This document shows, piece by piece, positions 16,255-24,942 of a stretch of DNA of 64,000 nt. The stretch covers positions 1 through 64,000 of the forward strand of contig CAZNIS010000023.1 of assembly GCA_964573105.1 (NCBI GenBank), read 5' to 3'. Under the pieces are notes generated by a model. The model had not been told where the DNA came from, did no database searches, and saw only the letters and a program-made list of their open reading frames with translations. Positions within the stretch are counted from its first letter, which is position 1. Each line of letters begins with the position of its first letter. The position numbers and the translations under genes are program-made. The stretch is from CAKZSB01 sp964573105 (GTDB lineage Bacteria; Pseudomonadota; Gammaproteobacteria; Granulosicoccales; Granulosicoccaceae).

Positions 16255-16713
16255 ATGGGCAAGAAATCACGCAAGGCCAGGGCACTGGAAGCCAGAGCCG
16301 ACAGGTCGCCCCAACTGCGACGAAAATTTCTGATCGGGTCGGCTGCAGCGGTGGGCCTGGTATTTACAGCTGCCGGAATCAATGCCTTCGATCAACAGCA
16401 TCGAGAATTGCATGATCTGTCCGTCATCGGTGGAGGGGCGCCAGTGATCGTGCAGATTCATGACCCGGCCTGCCCGACCTGCCGTCGATTGAAGAATATC
16501 GTCTCCAACACACTTGGCACCGATGACCCGGTACTCTATCGATTGGCCGACATCACGACCGGCGAGGGGCGGGCACTGCAGGAAAAATACAATGTGCCGA
16601 ATGTCACACTGTTGTATTTCGATGAGCGCGGCAAGCGAATCCACACAACTCAGGGACTGTTGTCATCGACTGAGCTGCGAGCCAATGTCTCGCGTTTGTT
16701 CAGTCAATCCTAG
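16255..16713 (+). CDS. membrane-anchored thioredoxin-like protein
   Basis: The 152-residue product has a basic N-terminus, one hydrophobic segment (about residues 25-44, LIGSAAAVGLVFTAAGI) and a thioredoxin-fold domain with the redox motif CPTC (in HDPACPTCRRLKN). A probable cis-Pro lies in KYNVPNVTLLYFDERG. It is inferred to be tethered to the inner membrane with the active site in the periplasm, acting in disulfide reduction or isomerisation. The partner is unknown. Confidence 0.8.
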   Translation: MGKKSRKARALEARADRSPQLRRKFLIGSAAAVGLVFTAAGINAFDQQHRELHDLSVIGGGAPVIVQIHDPACPTCRRLKNIVSNTLGTDDPVLYRLADITTGEGRALQEKYNVPNVTLLYFDERGKRIHTTQGLLSSTELRANVSRLFSQS

Positions 16714-16807
16714 CAGGGCGCGGTCTAACTGATAGGCGGAGGAACGTTCTATCGCAGCAGTCGGTGGCGCAATGCACCGACTGGCTAATTCATTGCACGG
16801 CGCGTAC

Positions 16808-18103
16808 TCAGCGGAAGTTGTACTTAAGGTAGGCACCGATTCGGTTTTCAGTGAAGTTCTGGCTCTGTTGTCCACTGCTCGATTCGCTATCCTGGTACGT
16901 ATAGGCGAGACGGAGCGTCGCCGATCGATTCAGCCTGCGGTCAAATGCCAGTCGCCCTATTAACAGGTCGATCTGATCATCGCCACTGATCTGGTCCTGT
17001 TCCGAGTACACCGCATCGACCACCAAATCAGAGACGCGGCCCGTCAATTTATAGCCCAAACGTATGGTGCTGCCGACAAACGGTTCCGGCGCTGTCAGTG
17101 TGCTGTCGTCGGTCGGCTGCAGTGCGAGGTTGTCGTTTGCCGTGTCACCGAAAACAGACAAATCGTCAAGGGTAACCCGGGTTCGCGTGAGGCTTCTGGT
17201 CCAGCTGGCGCTAAACTCGGAGTTACGGGTTCTGTGTTCGGCGCGGAACGTTGGGCCGTCATCGAAAAATCTTGACTCATAGCCAACGGTAAAAGACGTT
17301 CTTTCGCTTGCCGTCCAGGTGAAATCGACATTCCAGAATTCCGATTCGCGGTCCTCTTCGTCGATGTTGACGAAGTCGTTCTGTTCGGCACCAGCGCGCG
17401 CCTCAATCAAGTAGCTTTGAGCCAGTGTGAGGCCGAACCCGCCGTAGACTGTCGTGTTTTCAACACGATCAGTGCCGCCCTTGTCCAGGTTATAGGAGCC
17501 GCCCACGCCCCAAACCACGCCGCCAAGTGCCGGGTCGCGCCCAAGCTCGATCGACAGGCCATTTCTTATCGATTCGGCACTGCCATTGAACGACTGATCA
17601 ACAGTTTGATGAAAGTACTGAATGTTTAGATCAGCAAAGGTCCCGTAGCTGTGTTCGATGTACGGATTAAGCTGCAGCCGCAACGTGTGATCGGTATCTT
17701 CGGTAACGCGAAAAAGGTCTTCGTCTGTCACGACTTTGGCCAGCCGGAAGCTGGCATCGAGATAGGCGAGATTCTGTACCAGTGTACCCACAGTTCTGGC
17801 GCGAACCCGGGGATCGAGCACGTCGCGCTCGGGATCAGTGAAGCGAAGGTACTGTACCTCTCCGACGACCTGGGTATCGAAATTCTTGTTGTCGAATTCA
17901 ACCTCTACGGCCGGTGTAATGCTGGCGGCATAGCCGGTTGAATCACTATTCAGGGCGAGAGTCGGGTTGTCGCTCGCAAGCACTCCGAATTCTATCGAAC
18001 GCTCAAGCGTGCGGGTTGCAGCGATTGACGAGGGGATGGAAGTCGCACCTGCGCCGAGCGTCAGTAGCGTCGCCACCGCCGCGTACTTTTTTGAATTCAT
18101 CAT
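16808..18103 (-). CDS. outer-membrane beta-barrel protein of the exosortase-type EPS system
   Basis: A 431-residue product with a signal peptide (MMNSKKYAAVATLLTLGAG..., cleavage near SIAA) followed by alternating amphipathic strands and a final barrel strand ending in YLKYNFR, with terminal Phe-Arg. Position and character match the outer-membrane protein family of PEP-CTERM/XrtA exopolysaccharide loci. It is the last gene of the leftward export set and probably lets polymer cross the outer membrane. Start 18103 or 18100 (tandem ATGs); no strong ribosome site. Confidence 0.82.
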   Translation of the reverse strand: MMNSKKYAAVATLLTLGAGATSIPSSIAATRTLERSIEFGVLASDNPTLALNSDSTGYAASITPAVEVEFDNKNFDTQVVGEVQYLRFTDPERDVLDPRVRARTVGTLVQNLAYLDASFRLAKVVTDEDLFRVTEDTDHTLRLQLNPYIEHSYGTFADLNIQYFHQTVDQSFNGSAESIRNGLSIELGRDPALGGVVWGVGGSYNLDKGGTDRVENTTVYGGFGLTLAQSYLIEARAGAEQNDFVNIDEEDRESEFWNVDFTWTASERTSFTVGYESRFFDDGPTFRAEHRTRNSEFSASWTRSLTRTRVTLDDLSVFGDTANDNLALQPTDDSTLTAPEPFVGSTIRLGYKLTGRVSDLVVDAVYSEQDQISGDDQIDLLIGRLAFDRRLNRSATLRLAYTYQDSESSSGQQSQNFTENRIGAYLKYNFR

Positions 18104-18191
18104 ACTGTTCGCTGTTGTATTGCCTCCGCACCGCGGAGGCTGACGATACAAATTGCTCGCGTGGTCCGAGCGCCGGGAGGCGAATAACAGC

Positions 18192-19106
18192 CTACTTCTT
18201 TGCTGCGCCGTACCCGTATCCGTAGCCGTAGGAGGTGGCGATGCTCTTGCGGCTTTTATTCAGAATAAGCCCGACGCGAGAGTGATCGTTCACCTGCTTT
18301 AGCGCATCGGCAACCATATTTCGGGTCGTGCTGTTAGCTGCGACAACAAACACAACCTGACCGGCGAGGTCGGCGACAACCCTGGACTCACTGGTCATCA
18401 AAATTGGGGCAGAGTCAATGATGATAACGCGCCCGGGATGCCGTCGCGACAGATCAACGCTAAGCGCCGTCATGCTCTTACTGGCCAGCAATTCGGTTAC
18501 CTGATTATGAGATCGGCCGGCTGGCAGAAACTGAAGGCCGGGCAGGCTGGATTGCCAGATGTAGTCTTCCGGATCGAGCGTGTTGTCGAGTAGCAGATCT
18601 GTCAAACCTCGGGTTTTCGAATCGAAACCAAGTCTCGTCCCTGCCATGGGATTGGTGACGTCAGCGTCGACGAGCAGGACTGAGCGATCACGTTCCATTG
18701 CAATGCTGATTGCAAGATTGATCGATGAAAACGTTTTTCCTTCGCCCGAGACGCAGCTTGTCAGCATGACGATGTTGGACTGCACATCCGGATCGCCGTA
18801 GCCGTTATCGATTGCACTAAGAATACGGCGTTTGATCGCGCGATACTCTTCTGACATCTGGTTGCGCTGAGAATCCGGCGTGATGATGCCTTCACCTTCC
18901 AGTGTCTTTTCCGGCAGTTGGAAGTGGCGACGCTGATCAATTGCAACCGGGCGGCCCAACGGCTCGCGCACGCGCCGCGGCTGATCTGCCTCCAGTACCC
19001 GCAAATTTGGTCTTTGCTCGTGCTCGTTCGCTTGCTGTAATTTCGAACGCTCCCCTCGTGGGGGATTTTCGTTCATCTTCGCGATTGCTTTTTCTATCGA
19101 ACCCAT
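18192..19106 (-). CDS. bacterial tyrosine autokinase (XrtA-EPS type)
   Basis: Cytosolic BY-kinase controlling polymer export through the chain-length protein. It shows the Walker A variant SCVSGEGKT, Walker A' VLLVDADVTNP, Walker B VIIIDSAPI and a tyrosine-rich tail ending SYGYGYGYGAAKK, the usual autophosphorylation cluster. The N-terminal 90 residues are polar and variable. The 304-residue length fits the stand-alone kinases found beside a separate Wzz-like protein. It lies 55 bases downstream of the chain-length gene. Confidence 0.9.
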   Translation of the reverse strand: MGSIEKAIAKMNENPPRGERSKLQQANEHEQRPNLRVLEADQPRRVREPLGRPVAIDQRRHFQLPEKTLEGEGIITPDSQRNQMSEEYRAIKRRILSAIDNGYGDPDVQSNIVMLTSCVSGEGKTFSSINLAISIAMERDRSVLLVDADVTNPMAGTRLGFDSKTRGLTDLLLDNTLDPEDYIWQSSLPGLQFLPAGRSHNQVTELLASKSMTALSVDLSRRHPGRVIIIDSAPILMTSESRVVADLAGQVVFVVAANSTTRNMVADALKQVNDHSRVGLILNKSRKSIATSYGYGYGYGAAKK

Positions 19107-19161
19107 GGCCGAATCTGTCTCTTGTAATGGTCGCTAAGGCTGAGCGTCTGGCGATCTGCTG

Positions 19162-20748
19162 CTATTGTTTTTCTGTGAGAGAGACCACAGTGGTGTCAGA
19201 TGATGGACTGAACTTAAGTTTTTCGTACAACCCGCCACCCTTCAACTGCATCACGACAATCCACACAAACAGGGCAGGGAGCAACGCGGATAACATGCCG
19301 AAGTTGAGTGTGTTGACTGCCCGGCTGACCTTCGTCATCGGACGGTGCTGCAGGCTGACGCCGCCCAGCACCGGTATGTCGGTGAAGTTTTCGAGTGACT
19401 GCTGGTTGTAAAATACCGGCTTTAGCAGAGACAGGAAGTACCCGACTGCTATGCCAGTGCCGATAGCGCCAATCAGCACCAGGGCGTTCAGCAATACCTT
19501 GTCGGGATCGGTCGGTCGCGACGGCACGTAGGGCGGATCAATCAGACGAATCTTGACGTCGTTTGAGTCGCGTTCGATGTTACCCGTCAAACGAGCAGCC
19601 TCACGTTTGTTCAACAGCGTCTGGTGTTGTTCGCGAACCGCTTCATAGTCTCGATTGAGTTGCGTAAGTTCAGCTTCAACCTGCGGAATGCTGTCGACAG
19701 TGCCTTCAAGCTCTGCCAGGCGCGTGCGGTAGTTTGCAGTTCGAGCGGTCAGCTGTGCCACCTTGGATTGTTCAACGGCCAGCAGTTCGCTGACAGTCTG
19801 ATAGACCACACTGTCCTGTAGATTGGCAGTGCGAGAGCCACCGCGATTAGTGCCGCGTCGTTTCTGATCTTTCAGATCTGAAATGGACTGCTTGAGTATC
19901 GATACCCGAGGGTGTTTCTCGGTGTAGCGAACCAGCAGTTCGTCGAGCTCGCTCTGCAGTGTGTCGATGCGCTGATCAACTTCACTGTTTTGCGAGCCAC
20001 GATTGATCTTTCGCTCTTCCTGAGCCAGTTGGCGCGTCAGCGCCTCGCGGCTGTTGCGAGCTTCGAGCAGTTCGAGTTCGGCATTGCGCAGTTGCGTGAC
20101 CAGAGTTTCCATCCGCTGATAGAACCCTCCGGATTCACCCGGAAGCGAGCCCGCGTTTTCGCGTTTGAAATCGGCCAGCCGCTGTTCTGCCGCGATCAGA
20201 CGTTCTTCGTAGTCAGTGATCTGCTTGTCGAGAAAGTCCTGTGTGGTCGCGTTGTCCGCTTTCTCTTCAGCCAGTGAGCTTGTGATAAAAATCTCGATCA
20301 TCGATTCGACCACTTGCTTGGCTTTGTCGGGGTCGCGATTGGAGTAACTCACCGAGTACAGCGATCGTCCACCATTGACATCATCGATTTCGATCTGGTT
20401 CTGCAGCGCGGCGATCAGTTCGTCACGATCGGCCGGATTGGTCAGCTCGGCATCGAGGTTGTGCTCCTCGATCAGCTTCTCGATATTTGGCCGGCTGAGA
20501 AGTGTCTTGCTCATCAGCGCCACCTGTTTCTTGACATCCGGTTGAACGGTGATGTCGGTCAGCAGGGGTTCGAGAATCTTGTTGGTATCGACGAACAGTC
20601 TGGCGGTTACCGGATACTTGGAATCGATCTGAGCCACCAACAGCCAGCCGGCGAGGGCCAGTACCCACGAGATAAACAGAATGACCCATCGATACCTTTG
20701 TACACCGAGTACAAAGTCAACCAATCTGTCGAAATATTCTTGAATCAT
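19162..20748 (-). CDS. polysaccharide chain-length determinant (Wzz/GNVR, XrtA-EPS type)
   Basis: Inner-membrane co-polymerase of 528 residues. The N-terminal transmembrane helix (about 20-37) follows the Wzz-type start. A long periplasmic coiled coil spans about residues 150-420. The conserved IDPPYVPSRPTDPDK segment precedes a second membrane helix (about 435-455). Near the C-terminus there is a further hydrophobic stretch (LLPALFVWIVVM). It interacts with the kinase encoded next. Its order between export lipoprotein and kinase matches exosortase-type EPS loci. Confidence 0.9.
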   Translation of the reverse strand: MIQEYFDRLVDFVLGVQRYRWVILFISWVLALAGWLLVAQIDSKYPVTARLFVDTNKILEPLLTDITVQPDVKKQVALMSKTLLSRPNIEKLIEEHNLDAELTNPADRDELIAALQNQIEIDDVNGGRSLYSVSYSNRDPDKAKQVVESMIEIFITSSLAEEKADNATTQDFLDKQITDYEERLIAAEQRLADFKRENAGSLPGESGGFYQRMETLVTQLRNAELELLEARNSREALTRQLAQEERKINRGSQNSEVDQRIDTLQSELDELLVRYTEKHPRVSILKQSISDLKDQKRRGTNRGGSRTANLQDSVVYQTVSELLAVEQSKVAQLTARTANYRTRLAELEGTVDSIPQVEAELTQLNRDYEAVREQHQTLLNKREAARLTGNIERDSNDVKIRLIDPPYVPSRPTDPDKVLLNALVLIGAIGTGIAVGYFLSLLKPVFYNQQSLENFTDIPVLGGVSLQHRPMTKVSRAVNTLNFGMLSALLPALFVWIVVMQLKGGGLYEKLKFSPSSDTTVVSLTEKQ

Positions 20749-20802
20749 GGTCTCGAGCGCTTGAAATTAGTAGGAATGAGGTGTTGCTGCTAAACGCGTG
20801 GT

Positions 20803-21432
20803 CTAGAACCAGGATTCCGGAATGATCAGGATGTCGCCGGGCATGACGATGCGATTCGCGCCGATATCTCCCTTTTTCAGCAGATCGTGAAGGCGCACTC
20901 GAAATTGTTTGCGTTGACCATTCACTTGCCGAACCAGTACAGCCTTGTTGCCACTGGAAAACTCGCCAAGCCCGCCAGCTTCAATCATCACATCGAGCAA
21001 TGTCATGCTGTTGCGGTAAGGAACGGTTTTGGGTTCAGCGCCACCACCGACTACCTTGATCTGTTGGGACGGGCTGCCGACGAAGTTGTCTACCGTGACG
21101 GTAACGGTCGGATTTTTGACGAAAGATTTGTACTGCACTTCGATATCGCGTGCGAGCTGAGTGGGTGTCTTGCCACTGGCTGGCATGTCTTCGATCAAGC
21201 GCGTGGTGATTTTGCCATCCGGGCGGACGGGGATAGAAACCGACAGGTCTTTGTAGCCCCACACGAATATGTCGAGTGTGTCACCGGGGCCGATTACGTA
21301 CTGATACGCATCGCTGCCTGTTTTGGCCGATGCTGCACGGGCGGCTTGGTCAGCCCGTTGCGCCGGCGTTGTCGTGCATCCTGCCAGGACAGTCAGTGCC
21401 ATCAATGCTATCAGAACAAATCGGTTTTTCAT
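20803..21432 (-). CDS. polysaccharide export lipoprotein (Wza-like, XrtA-EPS type)
   Basis: Lipoprotein signal MKNRFVLIALMALTVLAGC with lipobox Cys19. The poly-export domain begins YVIGPGDTLDIFVWG and includes the SLBB-like second half (GGAEPKTVPYRNSMTLLDVMIEAGG, broken here as GGAEPK and MTLLDVMIEAGG). It ends MPGDILIIPESWF, which is characteristic of this family. At 209 residues it is the short exosortase-system form, lacking the Wza C-terminal helix, so the separate barrel protein at 16808 probably provides the outer-membrane pore. Confidence 0.92.
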   Translation of the reverse strand: MKNRFVLIALMALTVLAGCTTTPAQRADQAARAASAKTGSDAYQYVIGPGDTLDIFVWGYKDLSVSIPVRPDGKITTRLIEDMPASGKTPTQLARDIEVQYKSFVKNPTVTVTVDNFVGSPSQQIKVVGGGAEPKTVPYRNSMTLLDVMIEAGGLGEFSSGNKAVLVRQVNGQRKQFRVRLHDLLKKGDIGANRIVMPGDILIIPESWF

Positions 21433-21442
21433 GTGTTGTCTG

Positions 21443-22300
21443 TCAAGTGAGTTGTTTGTTGGCGAGCCTTACCCTTTCGGGGAGTAAATCCTCACTGAGA
21501 AGATCGTTCAGCACTTCGCAGATGTCTTCGAGGGTGATCAGATTTCGATCACTCGCTACGGCCTGTACCATCATTCGGCTGCAAATCAGATTTATCCAGC
21601 GCGGAATACCCAAACTCGCGCTGTGAATCGCAGTAAATACGGTCTCGGCGATGCCGGGATTTCCATTCCAGTTTACCGAAGTCAATTGCTGCAGGATGTA
21701 GCCTTGTGTTTCGGCTTTGTTCAGTGCTTCTATAGTGCTGGTCGCAATAATGCGCTGGTGGAGTTGTTCCAGGCCGGGGGCGAGCAGCCTGGCCTTGAGC
21801 TCTGGCTGACCAACCAAAAAGATCTGTACCAGCGGGTTGCCCTCGATATGCAGGTTGCTCAGCAGATGAATGGCTTCCAGCGCATCGTCCGCAAGCAGAT
21901 GTGCCTCGTCAAGGATCAAAACCGAACGCTTGCCCTGCTGCCGCACGGCACGCAAATGCTGATTGAGCATGGCGTATACACTGGATATTGTGCTGTTCTC
22001 GTCGGTGCGCAGTCCGCTGCTGGCGGCGAACTGGCTCATCAATTCGAGTCCGCTGAAGTGTGCGCAATCGATCAGTGTGAAAATCAGTTCGTAGTCGGCC
22101 TGTTCTTTCAGGGCTTTGGAAATCAGGGCAGTTTTACCGATGCCTGACTGGCCGGTAATCAGAACAATGCCTTCACCCTTGTAAAGCGCGTACTGGATGT
22201 ACGAGAGCGCCTTTCTGAAGCTGGGGTGCATGAACAGGTCGCCAGCGTCCGGCATCAGACGAAAGGGGTCTGCAGAAAATCCATAGTAATCTTTGTACAT
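21443..22300 (-). CDS. ExeA-like AAA ATPase of the XrtA-EPS system (copy 1)
   Basis: The 285-residue product opens MYKDYYGFSADPFRLMPD, the family N-terminus. It has Walker A TGQSGIGKT, Walker B VLILDEAHLL, sensor region VGQPELKARLL and the GIPRWINLICSRMM segment of ExeA-like ATPases. Its role in EPS loci is unproven; it is thought to energise or regulate export. Ten bases separate it from the export lipoprotein gene. A paralogue lies at 23618-24523. Confidence 0.9.
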   Translation of the reverse strand: MYKDYYGFSADPFRLMPDAGDLFMHPSFRKALSYIQYALYKGEGIVLITGQSGIGKTALISKALKEQADYELIFTLIDCAHFSGLELMSQFAASSGLRTDENSTISSVYAMLNQHLRAVRQQGKRSVLILDEAHLLADDALEAIHLLSNLHIEGNPLVQIFLVGQPELKARLLAPGLEQLHQRIIATSTIEALNKAETQGYILQQLTSVNWNGNPGIAETVFTAIHSASLGIPRWINLICSRMMVQAVASDRNLITLEDICEVLNDLLSEDLLPERVRLANKQLT

Positions 22301-22312
22301 AGTGCCCGATTC

Positions 22313-22350
22313 ACCCTGTTTCAGAGCGGCCGATGATAAAATAACAGGGT
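22313..22350 (-). promoter_or_regulatory. inverted repeat in the leader of the EPS export genes
   Basis: ACCCTGTT (22313-22320) and AACAGGGT (22343-22350) form a perfect 8+8 inverted repeat with a 22-base spacer, 13 to 50 bases upstream of the ATPase start codon. It may be an operator or a leader hairpin affecting translation of the export operon. Confidence 0.4.
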
Positions 22351-22397
22351 AAATCTTACTGGGTAATTGCCCACAAAAAATTTCCGTCAGTTACATT

Positions 22398-22409
22398 ATT
22401 GACGTCAAT
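22398..22409. promoter_or_regulatory. perfect 12-bp palindrome ATTGACGTCAAT upstream of EPS export genes
   Basis: A fully self-complementary 12-mer with no spacer, about 100 bases upstream of the ATPase start, in the 220-base gap before the deacetylase stop. This AT-rich gap is the likely promoter of the export operon. The palindrome resembles a CRE/bZIP-like or ANR-like core only superficially; no regulator is assigned. Confidence 0.4.
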
Positions 22410-22520
22410 GCGTCGCGTTAGTTTGTGATGAAAAATCAAAAGCTTCGTGAATCTTTCGTCAACACCTTCACATCCGTTATTTCCGTTTTGTTACATGTCG
22501 CAAGTGGTTAGAAACGGAAA

Positions 22521-23390
22521 TTATTCCGCGCCAGATGTCGTGCCTAACTCCGCCCCGAAGACATCTGGAATCGTTCCCCAGCGGTATTGTTTCATCAAGC
22601 GATTGAGTCGCGGCTCCATGTGCTTCATATTCTGAAAATGCCTGAATCTGGCAACCGATCCAATCCCGTCGATGCGTGGTTGTTCCGGGTCTATCTCCCA
22701 CGGGTGAAAGTAGAAAATAGCGCTTCTACCCTCACTTTTTGTGACGCGGTCGAGCGCCCACGTGCTGACGAAATAGGGGTATAGCCGAAACCACCCGCCA
22801 CCGCCGCAGGGGAGGTTTCTCCCAAGCATTCGCGTAGTGGTGATTGGTATTTCCAGTATTGCTCCGTTCTCACAGTCATGGGCAAAGCGCGGCGCGTCCG
22901 GAATGCCATAGAAAGCGTGTTTTATCGGTGCGACGCTGGAACTGTAGCGATACCCTTGTTCAGCGAGAACGGCGTGAGCCCAATCGTTAGCTTTGGTGAA
23001 TGAATAGCTGGGTGCTCGGTAGCCGATTACACGGGACCCGGAAACCTGCTCAAGCATTTGCTTTGATTTCGCAACATCCTGCTCAAACTCAGAGCGGTTC
23101 AGTTGAGTGACCATCCGGTGGTCCCAGCCGTGGCTCGCCAGATCGTGACCGTCATCGACTATCTTTTTAACCAGCGCAGGATACTTCATCGCGATCCAGC
23201 CTAGTGTAAAAAATGTGGCCTTGATCGCATTTCTGGAAAACATTTCGAGAATTCTGTCCATGTTTTCTTCGACCCTGCCGGGGTACTGCTCCCAACTGTC
23301 TCTGCTGACGTAGGGATCGAAGGCCGAGACCTGGAAGTAGTCTTCGACATCGACAGTCATGGCATTCAGAATCGACGGCCGCTCTGACAT
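22521..23390 (-). CDS. polysaccharide deacetylase (XrtA-EPS type, NodB fold)
   Basis: Removes N-acetyl groups from the exopolysaccharide or its intermediates. NodB-fold motifs are present: TVDVEDYF (catalytic Asp and metal Asp), SHGWDHRM (metal His residues), GYRAPSYS, and the late FYFHPWEID (catalytic His). The frame is open to 23516, but the ATG at 23390 with upstream AGAGAA gives the usual family start (MSERPSILNAMTVDVEDYF) and 289 residues. No signal peptide. It sits between the two ExeA-like ATPase genes. Confidence 0.92.
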   Translation of the reverse strand: MSERPSILNAMTVDVEDYFQVSAFDPYVSRDSWEQYPGRVEENMDRILEMFSRNAIKATFFTLGWIAMKYPALVKKIVDDGHDLASHGWDHRMVTQLNRSEFEQDVAKSKQMLEQVSGSRVIGYRAPSYSFTKANDWAHAVLAEQGYRYSSSVAPIKHAFYGIPDAPRFAHDCENGAILEIPITTTRMLGRNLPCGGGGWFRLYPYFVSTWALDRVTKSEGRSAIFYFHPWEIDPEQPRIDGIGSVARFRHFQNMKHMEPRLNRLMKQYRWGTIPDVFGAELGTTSGAE

Positions 23391-23617
23391 TGAGTTCTCT
23401 TTCGCTGACGTATCGGTTGCCCGTCTCGGTTGCTGTGTGCAATCCGCAGTGGCGATGGAGTGCCAGAATGGAATCCGGCATGTAATCCGTTTCAGAAACA
23501 TAGTGATAGAACACAATGCTTCTCAATCGGTAGCGGCAGTAACAGGCAAAGCGTAACCCGGGAGTTGCTGGTTGCCCGGGCTGCGATGTGTAGGGGAGGG
23601 GTTTACTGCTCGGCTTT

Positions 23618-24523
23618 TTAGGCCGCTACTTCCAGTCGCGCGGTGCGTTTTTCATCGGTCTGCGGGTGCGCAGGCCGTGTAGGGATGGCGCGGTTCGCCA
23701 TGCGGAATTGTATTGGCAACAGGTCTTCGCTAACCAGTTCGCACAACACGACGCAAATATCTTCCAGACTAAAGTGAAGGCGCTCATTTGCAATCGCCTG
23801 AATCATCATGCGATTGCAGATCAGATTTATCCAGCGGGGAATGCCTTGACTGGCGCGGTGGATAGCGGTGAATACACTGACCGGAATATCCTCGCAATTT
23901 TGCCAATCTGCCCGCTGTAGCTGTCGAACAACATACTCGCGGGTCTCCCCGGATGACATGGCATCCAGGCTGCTAGTTGCAATGATGCGCTGATGTAACT
24001 GCGCGAATTCGGGTTGTAACAACCGAGTGCGCAGCGACGGCTGGCCCACCAGCACAATCTGCAACAGAGCGTGGCCGTCCAGGCTCAGATTGCCCAGCAA
24101 ACGAACAACCTCAAGCGCATCGTCGGTAAGAAACTGCGCTTCGTCCAGCAGCAGCACCAAAGTTTTTCCAAACCTGGCCTGTTGCGCGAGATGGTTATGG
24201 ATGCTCGCCAGCCGTTGCGCGACGGTGGTGTCAGCGTGGTTGATCGACCAGCGATCTGCCAGCAATCGCATCAGCTCGTCACCGCTGAAACTTGCACAAT
24301 CAACAGCAGTAAAGTCGTGGTCGTACTGGTCTTTTTCTCGCATCAACTGCGTCAACAGCGCGGTCTTTCCAGTCCCGGGTTGCCCGGTGATCAGCATTAA
24401 CCCCTCGCCGTTGTACAACGCGTATTGCAAGTATGCGTACGCCTTTTGCAGACTTTGGTGCATGTAGAGGGCGTAGCTGTCAGGCGCGGACGCGCCGCTG
24501 GTTATCTGGCGATCAGTATGCAT
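23618..24523 (-). CDS. ExeA-like AAA ATPase (copy 2)
   Basis: A 301-residue paralogue of the ATPase at 21443. It has Walker A TGQPGTGKT, Walker B VLLLDEAQFL, VGQPSLRTRLL and GIPRWINLICNRMM. The two align along most of their length, but this copy lacks the MYKDYYGF opening, where it reads MHTDRQITSGASAPDSY, and has an extra Pro/Thr-rich tail. It therefore looks like an older duplication rather than a recent one. It is the most upstream gene of the leftward export set. Confidence 0.86.
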   Translation of the reverse strand: MHTDRQITSGASAPDSYALYMHQSLQKAYAYLQYALYNGEGLMLITGQPGTGKTALLTQLMREKDQYDHDFTAVDCASFSGDELMRLLADRWSINHADTTVAQRLASIHNHLAQQARFGKTLVLLLDEAQFLTDDALEVVRLLGNLSLDGHALLQIVLVGQPSLRTRLLQPEFAQLHQRIIATSSLDAMSSGETREYVVRQLQRADWQNCEDIPVSVFTAIHRASQGIPRWINLICNRMMIQAIANERLHFSLEDICVVLCELVSEDLLPIQFRMANRAIPTRPAHPQTDEKRTARLEVAA

Positions 24524-24942
24524 CGAGGGGTTCTGGTCGGAAAGACGAGGCGCGGATACTACTGCATCGATTGAATGGAAACCGGGGATTTCTGCACAGT
24601 TTCAAATGTTTAACATTCACGTAGTGTGTTGTGAATAATAGTGCTTCTAACTCGTTGACCGGGCAGTATCTACTGCGATTATGCGCGAGGCGTAAATGTG
24701 ATACCCAAGAGGTGTTGCAATGTCCAGCCGAAACCTAGTTAAACGTGGTTCACCTGTTTTGATGTTCGATGGTATGCAGCTTTTAGCGCGCCTGCCGCCT
24801 CATAGGTGGTGGGTGGTCCGCCAGGCGACCTGCCCTGTCCGGTGGGCACATCAATCGTGAGAAAGATCATTAGCAGCAAACTGTATAACCGGATTCGGGT
24901 CGCCGCGGGCGGCACGACACGATTCCCAGTCGGTGCCCCTTC
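24524..24942. other. 419-base divergent intergenic region between the two halves of the EPS locus
   Basis: It separates the leftward export genes from the rightward biosynthesis genes and presumably holds both promoters. An inverted repeat ATTCAC-N10-GTGAAT (24615-24636) is the only clear symmetrical element. The left half is AT-rich. The right half is GC-rich with no obvious ribosome site before the GTG at 24943. No small gene or RNA was recognised. Confidence 0.5.
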
